Shown here one piece after another: positions 1 through 10,076 of a DNA stretch of 64,000 bases. The notes beneath the pieces were generated by a model. That model did not search any database, was not told the DNA's origin, and saw only the letters and a list, made by a program, of their open reading frames with translations. The DNA comes from Henckelia pumila (Eukaryota; Streptophyta; Magnoliopsida; Lamiales; Gesneriaceae). Location: assembly GCF_033568475.1 (NCBI RefSeq), contig NC_133123.1:138096242-138160241 (forward strand). The letters are read 5' to 3'. A program made the translations under genes and the position numbers. Position 1 is the stretch's first letter. Each line of letters begins with the position of its first letter.

Positions 1-605
1 AGATTATTTATATAAAAGTAATAATCTAATGTTAAAACGTCATTTATGTTTTTATCAAAAAGAGATATATTGTATTATGGATAAATACAAAATTTCATCT
101 TTTTGTAACATAAATTTCCTTCAATTTTTTCAAGGATAGAATCCTCGAAATTACGTATTCTTTTGTCACGAACTGTTATTTCAATTGGTGTATCTATTCC
201 TTATCGGTAGTGAGCTGATATTATTATTTCAATTCCTTCGATATGAACATATTTCAGTTCAGATCGTTCCTTTTCACTGGCTTTTGCCATGATGGTGTTA
301 ATATCTTGAGTTGTTAATAACTTTAGAGTATTAGACCTTGATTCGTTATTTATTTTACAAGATCGTTCTTTTGTACGAATCGAATAATAAATTAAATTTT
401 TTCTGGGATTAATAAAATTTGAAATCTTACTTAGTATTCCTGGTTGGTCTATTTGATTTGTTTTTAAATTAGAAAACCCTGTTTTCTGTATTTCAGCAAA
501 CTTACTTTGATTGAATATAATATTCAAATTATACTCTTGGTTTTCTTCAGATTCTTCAGATTCATCGATCAGGTTGTTTTGATTTGGAATTGTTACTTCT
601 GTCAT
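1..605 (-). pseudogene. Pararetrovirus movement protein, broken, partial
   Basis: The movement protein of this family (30K superfamily) lets virus pass between cells through plasmodesmata. The frame starts at the ATG at 605, directly after the stop of the upstream small ORF (TAA then ATG, no spacer). It runs 134 codons to a TAA at about 201. Beyond that stop the same frame still reads movement-protein-like sequence toward base 1, so the stop looks like decay rather than the natural end. The segment just before the stop (VHIEGIEI) corresponds to SWIHIGAIQI-like sequence in the second viral copy at 54,647. The C-terminal half is outside the window. Assignment is from position and this similarity; good but not proven. 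Confidence 0.7.
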
Positions 606-899
606 TTAACAGATGATAGAACTTCTTAATTTTTTTAAGGCTATTAAAAGCCTTTTTGTTGAATCTATCTGTTCTAATAAATTCTGAAAATCTTCGAAAC
701 TATCAATTGAAGATTGACCATTTTTAAGATGTTTCAAATTGTTTTCACAATTTTCTATATCAAAATTTATATTTTGAGAATATAAATTAAAGATATTCAT
801 TTTTGTATTTTCATACATTTTCCATTTAGTAAAAATTGTTACTTTTATTATTTTGTTTTTGTTGATCGGATTTCGATAACAAAGTTTGTTCTTATTCAT
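606..899 (-). CDS. Small ORF between leader and movement protein of pararetrovirus copy 1
   Basis: A 97-codon frame, rich in Asn, Lys and Ile, lies between the primer-binding site and the movement protein. Its stop abuts the movement protein ATG, an arrangement typical of polycistronic caulimovirid RNA translated by reinitiation. It occupies the position of the small first ORF (ORF VII position) of caulimoviruses. I recognise no domain; a moderately helical, charged C-terminal half is visible. It has no internal stop, but its neighbours are broken, so it is presumably not expressed. Confidence 0.45.
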   Translation of the reverse strand: MNKNKLCYRNPINKNKIIKVTIFTKWKMYENTKMNIFNLYSQNINFDIENCENNLKHLKNGQSSIDSFEDFQNLLEQIDSTKRLLIALKKLRSSIIC

Positions 900-1132
900 A
901 ACATATTTTTATGTCTTCAATTTCATCGTTTTCATAATTTGAATTATCATTTTCCAGTTGCTTGAAAAATGTTCTTTTTTATGATTTTTGAAATAAAAGG
1001 TTTGGAGATCTTTTATTTTATTTCATAATTGATCTATTTGACGTAAATCTTTTAGTAAGATTATTTTATCAAATAAATTTTTAATCTCAATATCTAAAGT
1101 TAATCCAGACATTAATAATCTTCTTTATTTAA

Positions 1133-1144
1133 GCTCTGATAGCA
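1133..1144 (-). promoter_or_regulatory. Primer-binding site (initiator tRNA-Met) of pararetrovirus copy 1
   Basis: The minus strand reads TGCTATCAGAGC, one mismatch from the tRNA-iMet complement TGGTATCAGAGC used by plant pararetroviruses and by the other elements in this window. It lies in the leader downstream of the TATA box and upstream of the first ORF, as expected for minus-strand DNA priming. Confidence 0.7.
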
Positions 1145-1180
1145 GGTTGCGGAATTATTCAAATTCTTATAAATTTTCTT

Positions 1181-1222
1181 ATTCATGGATTTACAGATCT
1201 GATTCATGGATTTACAGATCTG
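1181..1222. repeat. Tandem duplication of a 21-bp unit in the viral leader
   Basis: Two adjacent perfect copies of a 21-bp unit beginning ATTCATGGATTTACAGATCT lie about 40 bases upstream (in the viral sense) of the primer-binding site. Confidence 0.85.
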
Positions 1223-1806
1223 ATTCATTTATAACAGATAAATGTTTTCATATTAGTTTGGTTCCATTCATGGGTTATTAATACAAATTTTAGTTGATAA
1301 ATTGATTCAAATATGGTTAAATCAGAATTATTTAAACGATATTCACGAAATGTATCATATTCATGATCATCTTCTATTTCGAACCAGTTTTTTATTATTA
1401 ATCTTCCATTTCTTATAAAAGGATGATGACATGATTAATGTATTTTGATTATTTCTTTGAATTAAGGGCTGCATGAGGTTTAGGAAGGTTACCTTGTTTG
1501 AATGAATCTGGTTTTGAGCAGAGGCCAAATCCTTGCTTTCCCTTAACGATCACTTGATCAACTGGTACTTGCTCTATGGATCTCCAGGTTTACTCTTAAC
1601 AATGAATATTCAATGATTGGTTTCCAACCTTATCCTCCTTACGTCCTGCTTGTTTAGTTATTAGCCATAAGGCTTATTTTGTTTCTGATTTTATGTTTCT
1701 TAGTTTCTGATAGTTTTCATACGTCTTGTATGAACCAGATTGTAAGAAACTTTAAGAAGAGAGAGATACTCAAACTTCACTTCTTCTTTTACAGCACAAA
1801 ACATCT

Positions 1807-1816
1807 CTTTTTATAG
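1807..1816 (-). promoter_or_regulatory. TATA box of pararetrovirus copy 1
   Basis: The minus strand reads CTATAAAAAG. It lies between the stop of the transactivator-position gene (1,952) and the leader carrying the primer site, which is where the pregenomic-RNA (35S-type) promoter sits in this family. Strength and activity cannot be judged. Confidence 0.55.
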
Positions 1817-1951
1817 GCGTGGAGAAACACATACATAATTAAAAATAAAAGAAAAGAGGGGGACCACCCGACACTACATAATGGAAACAACTCATTTTAC
1901 ATCTGAGTGGATGCCTTTAACATGTGGTGTGGTCCACGATTTCATTTGTTT

Positions 1952-3163
1952 TTACATTGTGTCACTCTCTGAATCACTGGTGCATTCAGACCATTTTTTT
2001 ATTGGTTTGTCTTCTTTGACAGCTGGTTTGTCCTCTTTGACATCTGCTTCTTCTGTCTTAATGGGTTGGCAATGTCCACATTTATGAGTGGAAATCATTG
2101 TTCTTAGTCTTTGACATAACATTTGTTGGGTTTCTCGGGTCATGTCAACTATTGTTTCATAGATTGGAGCTTCGAATTGAGCTAACATGGCTTGTTCTTT
2201 CTTTTGGATTGTCTCCTTGTGTCCAGTGGTTAATAAAATTTTATTGGTTTCAAAATTTATTTTAACCTTTGAGTTTCCATCAATCTTTCCTGTCTTTGAG
2301 ATCATATCAATCAATGTCTTTATTCTTATCTCAGGAAGTGTTGAGATATCCATTACTGGTTTCTCTTCATTTGATCCTTCGAATAAGAACTTGTCTTTTT
2401 GTTTTCGACATTGAATATATACCATTGGTTGATAGAATTTGTTATCATCCCAATCTGGAAGGGTTGAGTGAATACTCAATGTTAATACTGGATCGTCCTT
2501 AAAGACTGCTTTCTTGAACTGGATGATACTATTTCTCAACTGATATGGAAATAGTTATATTTCTTGATTTTTGGGACTGACTTTCAATCCACTTAATAAT
2601 TTATTTGAAAAGAATCTTGCGACTTCATGCGCTGGAGCACCTTGCAGTGTTCTTGCTCTTGATATGCTCTGTGTGTCACAAGTTTGTAGCCAAGATTCTG
2701 CATATGGTTTGGCTATTCTCAAATAGTTTAGTGTTTCAAAGAATTCAGTCTTGAGTTTTTCTGAAAAATTTATTTTTTCAAAAATTGGTTTTGGTGGTCG
2801 CAGATTGACCATCTTTCTTTCTTTCTTTTCAAGGGCACTTTTAAACGTCTTTTCTTCTTTTTTATTTTTCTCGGTGCTGGCTGTGTCCATCGGTTCTTTT
2901 TTCTTTTATTTTTATTTGTCAGTGTTGGTTGTGACCACTGACTGTTTCTCTTTTATCTCCATTATTTTGTCAAATGGAGTTGCCATTTTGATTGGTGTTC
3001 TTGGTGAGGATGATGATGATGAAGTTATCATATTTTCTTCTGTCCTTTGAATTTTTCTACTCAAATTCCTTTCTTTTAGTTGAAGAATTTGAATTTCTTC
3101 CTGCAATTCAATCAATTGTTCCTTTAATTGACTTAGTTGCTCCATCTTGATTATACTCTGCAC
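1952..3163 (-). pseudogene. Gene in transactivator (ORF VI) position of pararetrovirus copy 1
   Basis: Three consecutive ORFs (3,163-2,912, 2,890-2,555 and 2,539-1,952) share one reading frame and are separated only by stops at 2,912 and 2,555, so they are one frame of about 403 codons with two nonsense lesions. The first 40 residues are a Leu/Glu/Gln-rich coiled coil (QLSQLKEQLIELQEEIQ). A Ser/Pro/Thr linker, a Lys-rich stretch, a globular middle and an acidic Ser/Asp-rich C-terminus follow. Position after RNase H and before the promoter matches the translational transactivator/viroplasm gene of caulimoviruses. I see no motif that proves the function. Confidence 0.5.
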
Positions 3164-3315
3164 AAGAAAACATATTTATATATATAATGGTTAGTAAAAT
3201 AACTCTTTTCGTGAGTAATTCAGATAGTTTTATTATGCGTATCATTGCATTTATAAATTCTTTTGCAAGAATTGAATCAATATTAAATTGATTATTTTAC
3301 TCAAAGAGTAATTTT

Positions 3316-3483
3316 TGTTTCTGAATATAAATCTCATTTCATTAATTTATATTTCTCATGCTTTCTGAGGCATGTTCGGATGACTGAAAGTCATAAAATA
3401 ATTCATGTTTCTGAATATAAATCTCATTTCATCAATTTATATTCTCCATGCTTTCTGAGGCATGTTCGGATGACTCACAGTCA
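3316..3483. repeat. 100-bp-spaced direct duplication at the 3' end of viral pol
   Basis: The block beginning TGTTTCTGAATATAAATCTC occurs at 3,316 and again at 3,416, and both copies run through GCATGTTCGGATGACT. One copy contains the last pol codons; the other lies just downstream in the viral sense. This is a local duplication in or after the virus. Confidence 0.8.
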
Positions 3484-5473
3484 TTTTCTGGATCACTTAG
3501 GATCTCCTTTGTTATTCCGTTACTACGGATAGTATAGTTTGGATGAAGTTCTCTGGTTAATGCGCCGGGTAATGAATTATCCGTTCCTTTGACATGTTGG
3601 ATCTCGAACTGATAATGGTTCAATTCCAATTGCCATCTAATTAGCCTTGCTGCATTTCTCCCTGCATTTCTTGATATTTTTCTTGTTTTGAAATATGTTA
3701 AATTCATATTATCTGTTCTTACTAAAAACGATTTAGAAATAAGATAAATTTTATAAGTTCTAATTGTGAATATTAAAGCTAATAATTCTTTTTCATTCGA
3801 ATGATAATTTAATTGTGCACCTTGAAAATTTCCTGATGTATAGTTGCATAATTCTTCATTATTTCTAGTAGCTGTTTTAGTAAGTTCTTCTAAATTTCTT
3901 TTTCCAGTATAAGCTTTTAAACATGCTCCCCAGTATTCATCTGAAGCGTCTGTTTCAACTATTATTATATCTTTATTTGAAGGAAAATATAATTCAGGAA
4001 GATTACTAATTATTTTTTTTAATAGTGTCTATGTAATTAGTATTTTCTTTCGACCATTTCCACTTATAGTCCTGTTTAAGTTTTACCTGAAGAGGTTTTC
4101 TGATTTCTGCAAGTTTCTTAATGTAATTTCCAGAATAAGTTAATAATCCTAAAAATCTTCTTAATTGATCTTTATCCTTGATTTCACTAGGAAAATCATG
4201 AATTTTCTTAAGTATATGCGGTTGTAAACAATGTTTTCCATCTTCTATTTGTAATCCTAAATAATTTATTTTTGTTTTGAATAATTGTGTTTTCTTTTCA
4301 GAAAGTATAATTCCATCTTTATGATAAATATCTAAAACTATCATGAGATATTTATAATGTTGATCTAGTGTTTTTGAATAAATTAATATGTCATCTATAT
4401 AAACACAACAAAAATCTATATATGATTTAAAAGATTCATCCATATATCTTTGAAAGATACCTGGTGCTTGTTTAAGTCCGAAAGGTAATACAGTTCATTG
4501 ATACTGTCCTTTTGGACAACTGAATCTGTAAGTAATTGTGTTTGTGGTTCTAGTTGAATTTGCCAGAATCCTGATTTACAATCTAAACTGGAAAAATATT
4601 TCATTTCTCCTATATGAGATAGTAAATCATTCTTATTTGGGATATAATATCCATCCATAATTGTTGCTTTATTCATCTTTCGATAATCAATTACCATTCT
4701 TTTCTTATCAGTATCTTTCTTACTGACATAAAAGGCTGGTGAAGAGTGTGGACTTTTACTAGGAATGATTATCTTAAGTTTTAATAATTCTTGAACTTAT
4801 TTTTTAAATATTTTTACATCATCCATGTTACATCTTCTTGGTGCTTCACGGATTGTAATATTAGGGTCTTTGAGTTTTATTGAAGCAATGAATTGTTTTC
4901 TTTTCTTAATTTTGTCCTGAGGATTTTCAGAACATATATCATGAAATTTTCTCATGATTTCTTTTTCAGGATTAATCGTTAAAATATTTTTTATTTTTAG
5001 TTCTATTGGATTTGTATTTCGTTTATGAAAATTCTTTGTAAATCCTTCATTTCCTACGCGAAATGCTGTTCGTACTTTGGGAATGTAAATCATTGATGAT
5101 CTTTTTTTAAAGTTATGTGATCTTCAAATTGTGTAAAGGGAAGATATTCTCTTAAAAAGTTATTTCCTATTATAATGTCCATTCCTGATTCTATTTGATA
5201 TATAATGGGTATTACAAATTTTGTTTCTTCTATTTCTATTTTTAATTTTTCTGCTACTGTATTAAGCATGATTATTGATCCATCTCCTATTCGAACTTTT
5301 AATCTTTTATCATATTTCTTTCAATAATGATTTGGAAGTATATGCTTGCTTTCTAAACACATACTTGCTCCTGTATCAACATAAGCATGTATATGATATG
5401 GTTTATGTTCTTTTATTTTAATTTGAATTTTTATATATCTACTATTTGGATTTGTTTTGTTTTTATTATCCAT
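3432..5473 (-). pseudogene. Pararetrovirus pol (protease, reverse transcriptase, RNase H), frameshifted
   Basis: The frame opens at the ATG at 5,473. A pepsin-like active site (YVDTGAS) and an IIGNNFL flap-side segment show the protease. A linker (5,093-4,797), RT fingers and palm (4,697-4,416; MVIDYRKMN, SGFWQIQLEP), then palm to thumb (4,443-4,006; [12 protein letters not shown] with the catalytic YIDD, FLGLLTYSGNYIKK) follow, and the RNase H C-terminus (3,707-3,432). Pieces lie in different frames with several stops, so at least three frameshifts separate them. The final RNase H motif reads GALTRE where an Asp (ADxLTR) is normal, a lost key residue. Product would convert pregenomic RNA to DNA; this copy cannot. 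Confidence 0.85.
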
Positions 5474-6989
5474 TCTCTCATTTTTTTTAAGAGATAAGGG
5501 TAAAATTGGTATTTAGAAACAAAAATTTCTCTCTCCAGGGAGTTGAAAGTAAGTTTTATTTATGTAGGGATTTATAAATAAGTTGTAAAGTGGTTTAGAG
5601 AGTGATTGACAATTAACCCTTTATATAATTACATATAATATGAGATTCAGTAATAAAAAAAAATGGTATTATAATATTAGAATAGAGGAATTTCAAATAC
5701 ACTCTACCATATTGTACCGAATAAAATTATAGTAATAAATAAAAATTCAATCATTTTCGGCATAGTAATTTTGGGGTGATTCTATGCTACACCCGGTGAA
5801 ACACTCTCTAATTTTTGTATCTCATCCAGTGTAGAATAGAATCACCCGTAATTTTGAATAATGAATACAGCAACGAAATATCACTGCGGTAGAAAATGTT
5901 AGTATGCGTCAGCAGTTGAAGTCAGCGTGTTGCGTCATATCATGGATGTTCAAGTGGCAAAGCGTGACATCATGTGGTGCTACGTGGAGCATACTACTGC
6001 CATCTATCATTTGGCAAATATTAGTTACTTTTTTGAGATAATTTAATATTTTATTCACATTATATAAGGCTGGGGTTTCAATTTGATTTTTAAAATTCAA
6101 TAACATCATCACGTTATTGGAAACGTTCAATCTCGAATACCAGGTCGTATGACCAGTCATCTTCATAAATTTTTAGTTATATATTTTGCGTAATGGTGTT
6201 TATCCCGATAATCATATTTGGTTTCAATAACATATAGATAGCGATTGTAGTTCTTATGTCGTTAAAAAAAAAAAACCAAAGTGACAACGTTATGCCTCTA
6301 GAATGGACCCATGAATTTGAGGCCTGGAGATCAATTAGTTCATTTTGGATCAGTCAAAAAGTGGCATGGATTTTCGTATTGGATAGCAAAGGACACAATT
6401 AATACGAAAGTCGAAAGTGGCCAAAACATGTCACCTCAATAAAGTATAAAGCACTATAAATACGTATTTAATAAAAAATAATAATAATAAACACGTATTC
6501 CAAATTTCAAGCTGGCTGCTGGCCTTTTGCTCTCTGTATCCCATTATCTAACATTTATGTTGTAATTCTACCCACAAAAATTAATAATAATAATAAAATC
6601 ATCTTTTTGGATCCCATTACTAATATTGGTAGAAAATAAGGCAACAAAATCAGCACTTTTACTAACTTATTATTATTATTATCTCGTGTTTTTAGATTCA
6701 ACATACGTGTGGTATAAATTTTTTTGGACTAAAAATCGTTATCATCTATGCCATATATCATAATTGTGGAAATGGATAAAAATCAAATTACTTTAGAAAA
6801 TAATAATTCGAATTTTAAATTAATTTATGAAATAGAGAAAAAAAAAAGGACATTTATTTTAAATTGTGGCTTATCCATGCCCAAAATTTCCTAAATTCTA
6901 TCTCCCCGAATCTGATCTGATACTTCCTTTGTTCAGATATGTAAAGTATATGCATTACGACTTTGGCAACACCATACTTTAGGTGGGGC
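5474..6989. other. AT-rich intergenic or ancient viral remnant, no gene seen
   Basis: No convincing gene. An 85-codon minus-strand frame at 5,909-6,166 has no recognisable features. On the minus strand TGACG occurs at 5,933-5,937 and 5,907-5,911, reminiscent of as-1-type promoter repeats of pararetroviruses, but the similarity is weak. The rest is AT-rich with short ATT runs. Confidence 0.4.
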
Positions 6990-6994
6990 CATTA

Positions 6995-9700
6995 TGAAAT
7001 GCCTACTACTAATAAAATGCGGAAAAACTTTTTTTTTTTTTTTAAATATTATATACATATACGCCCATACATATATGTATAAACATTAAAAATAATATTA
7101 CAAATAATAACTCGCTTAATTAACAAAAATAAAAATAATAAACAGTTATTTGATAAAATCTTGAGTCATGCAATAGATAAAATAATGTCTATAGTGAAAA
7201 TTTATAACTTATGTCTACTAAAATCATGAAAAATCAATAATTAATCATAACCACTGAAAACATAAAAATATCCTGAATATATAACTCATGCGTAAATAAA
7301 ATCCTAGCGAGACGGTCACGGGGCCACTGCCATGCTCGCTCATACGTCCTCGCTACCGGTAGGAGCTACATCATACTCACCTGCACCATATAAGCGTAGT
7401 GAGCCTAGAGGCTCAACATGTCTAATCCTTTATAACAAGGGTTAAAATAATGCATCACGTAGATACTAATACATATACATGTACATGAGCATGCATGTAA
7501 ATATTTTTCATAACATAAATGCTGAATCATAAATCATAAACATAACATAACAATCTTCAACATACATAACATAATTGAGCATGTCATAAACATAAAAACT
7601 GAGTATGGTCATATCCATGAATGTGACTAATAATCGTGCCGACTGATCAGTCTAAAGAACCATCGTACGTGGCGGTGGATAAATCCACCTCTATGCTGGT
7701 AGTAAACTACCTCTGTGCCAGTGGTAAAACCCACTTCTATGCCGGTAGTAGAACTACCTCTGTGTCAGTGGTAAAACCCACTTCTATGCTGTCACATCAC
7801 TTCAATTTCCATAAAAATATTTTTCATGCTCAATTCTTAATCATAAACACATCATAAAATATTTCATGTATGCATGCACTTAAAATATGTCCGTAATATA
7901 TATTTAATTAATTTTAATAATAAATATACTTTTACTTAAAATAGACTTCATGCATAAAAATAATTAAATATATATTTCGGACTTAGTTTATTTTCATGGG
8001 TTGGTCCAGACTGCTGGTCTCTCTACTAAACCCCTTAACTGACTTAAAGCCTGTTAACTAACTTAAAGCCCATAATTAAATAACTAATTTTAAAAATTAT
8101 AATTTTTACTAAAATAAAATACTTAAATGTTATTGGGCTTAAATAAAAATATTTAGGCCCAATAACTAATTAATTCATAAAAATTCCTAGACTGGCCCAA
8201 TAAAATCACTGACTAGCCCAAAAATTCCGATGGGCCCACGGGCCCATAAAATTATTGGGTTAACTTAAAAATAATTTAAAAAGCCCAAATAAAATTATTT
8301 GGAGGCCCAAATAATTTTCTAACTAATTAAATGGCCCAAACAACCAATTAAATCATTAAATATTTTAAAATTAAAATACTCGAGCCCGGCCCACCTAGCC
8401 CGGACCCGAACCTGCCTGACCCGACCCTAGACCCTACTGATCCGACCCACTACCCTGACCCGACCCGGAACCACCCAAAAATCCCCCCTACCCGACGCCC
8501 CCCTCTCCTTGCCCTTGGCTGCGCGAGCAGCAGCCCTTTAGGGGCTGCTGCCGCCTCGCTCCGGCCGCCCCTGGCCGGAGCGCCGCCGGCAGGACCTTCC
8601 CAGGGTCCTGCCGGTTCGAACCCAGCCTTGGCTCGGCTGGGTCATGGCCTAGCATGACCAGCCGAGCCCCCCTTCCACTAAACCCTAAACTGCCGCCTCC
8701 CATGACCAACCTTGCACCAGCTTGAACCCAGCCGTGAACCAGCCTGAACCCCTGGACCCAGCTCGACCCTAGGCACCCTAGGACACCCCTTGAACCTGAC
8801 CCAGCAGACCATGCTTGTCCCATGCCAAGAAAACGTGAGCATATGCCATCCAAACATGAAAAACGTGAGCTGTTCATTATTCAATTCAAGATCTTGCATG
8901 CACTCAATGAAAAATCAGAATAAAACATAAAAGATCTGCCATAAAAACGTGTATGTAGCTTATATGGTGTTAAAGAAAGGAGTTAAACATGCCTTTGATA
9001 ATTATTTGACAACGATTGATGCGTTTACGGGACTCCGGGACGACGAACGGACCAAAAACCTTCAAAGGTGGAGCTTGGTTGGATCGGCTATGGGGGCTTG
9101 AAACCTACTGGAACGAGAGAATGGGAGTGAAGGGGATGGGTGAAGTCGGCTGATGGGTTTAAATTGGTAGGGTAGGTTTTAGGTTTTAAATAAATTAAAT
9201 AGAATAAAAAAAATAGGATATTAATTTAGGAATAAAATCATGTCTAATTAAATATTTAAAACCCTAAATAAATAATAATAATCTGATGGAAAAATATTAA
9301 ATCCCAAAATATCAAATTAGGGAATTTTTAAATATTAATAAAAGTTCTTAAAATGACTTATTTTGGCCAAAAATCAATTCTTAAATTAATATATACTTAA
9401 ATACTAAAATTTTCTTGACACAATACCTTAAAATAATATTTTAAGGCTCAAAAACTCATAAAATATTTTTGGCTAAATATTTTGGCATCTCGTCCGTCCA
9501 CGGTCCCGTCTACGCAATCCACTCAATAAAATTCTTAAAAAAATCTAAAAATACAATAATTATGGGTTAAATGCTAAAAATAAATTTTAATCATGCATAT
9601 AATTCACATAAATGTCATTTAACCCAAATATAAATTTTTAAATAATTAATTTCCCTATTTATGCATGCGAATTCACGTATTAAAATTTCCGGGTGTTACA
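6995..9700 (-). repeat. 3' LTR of the non-autonomous element
   Basis: 2,706 bp, matching 10,077-12,788 almost base for base. It contains a GC-rich palindromic segment around 8,500-8,650 in otherwise AT-rich DNA; ORFs there (8,488-8,899) recur in both LTRs and are not genes. The outer base pair has decayed (TGAAAT against TGAAAC in the other copy). Confidence 0.93.
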
Positions 9701-9720
9701 ATTCTCCCCCCCTTAAATTG
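9701..9720 (-). promoter_or_regulatory. Polypurine tract of the non-autonomous element
   Basis: The minus strand reads AATTTAAGGGGGGGAGAAT immediately before the 3' LTR. It is the same tract as that of the chromovirus at 50,798-50,811. It primes plus-strand DNA synthesis. Confidence 0.85.
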
Positions 9721-10062
9721 AATTTCGTCCTCGAAATTCGACGGATCAAATTCTAATAACGGAGTTCTTCAAAATCCAATTCACTAAACTCATTATCACA
9801 TATCTAGTTCCCAAGTTTCGGTATCCCAAAAGTAATGCTTCTGCTGCGCACTCTGATAAACAAAATATTTTATCCTTCCCAAATCTATTTATTTAAACGT
9901 AAATCGCAATGCATAACTTAAGGGTTCTAAAAGTTTACTAACATGAAAATCTTAAATCATTACATATTCTTCTTATAATTCATAAGAAAACATTTAAAAC
10001 TTACAAACCGGTAGCAGGATTTCTGAGCTTCACGTGGCAGATAGACACCCTCCAAGGACCGT

Positions 10063-10074
10063 GCTTTGATACCA
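10063..10074 (-). promoter_or_regulatory. Primer-binding site of the non-autonomous element
   Basis: The minus strand reads TGGTATCAAAGC two bases after the 5' LTR end, one mismatch from the tRNA-iMet complement. The sequence after it (ACGGTCCTTGGAGGG) resembles the leader of the chromovirus at 45,979 (ACGGTTCTTGGAGGG). Confidence 0.85.
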
Positions 10075-10076
10075 AT

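Larger units (their letters stand above)
1..5473 (-). mobile_element. Endogenous pararetrovirus copy 1 (Caulimoviridae), degraded, cut by window start
   Basis: Read on the minus strand, the order is aspartic protease, reverse transcriptase, RNase H, a gene in the transactivator position, TATA box, leader with a tRNA-Met primer site, a small ORF, then the movement protein running off the window. This is the circular gene order of caulimovirus/soymovirus-type genomes with the movement protein first after the leader. No coat protein is seen; it would lie outside the captured part. Every large gene has in-frame stops or frameshifts, so this is an old, inactive integration. Family placement rests on motifs (DTGAS, YIDD) and gene order; genus is inference. 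The boundary near 5,473 is the start of the pol frame, not a proven junction. Confidence 0.85.

Noticed and set aside
5909-6166. 85-aa minus-strand ORF upstream of viral pol
   Set aside because: No coat-protein or other viral motif; cannot be separated from chance.
8488-8899. ORFs of 129 and 73 aa, repeated at 11,576-11,987
   Set aside because: They lie in the GC-rich part of both LTRs of the non-autonomous element; duplicated because the LTR is duplicated, with no protein-like features.
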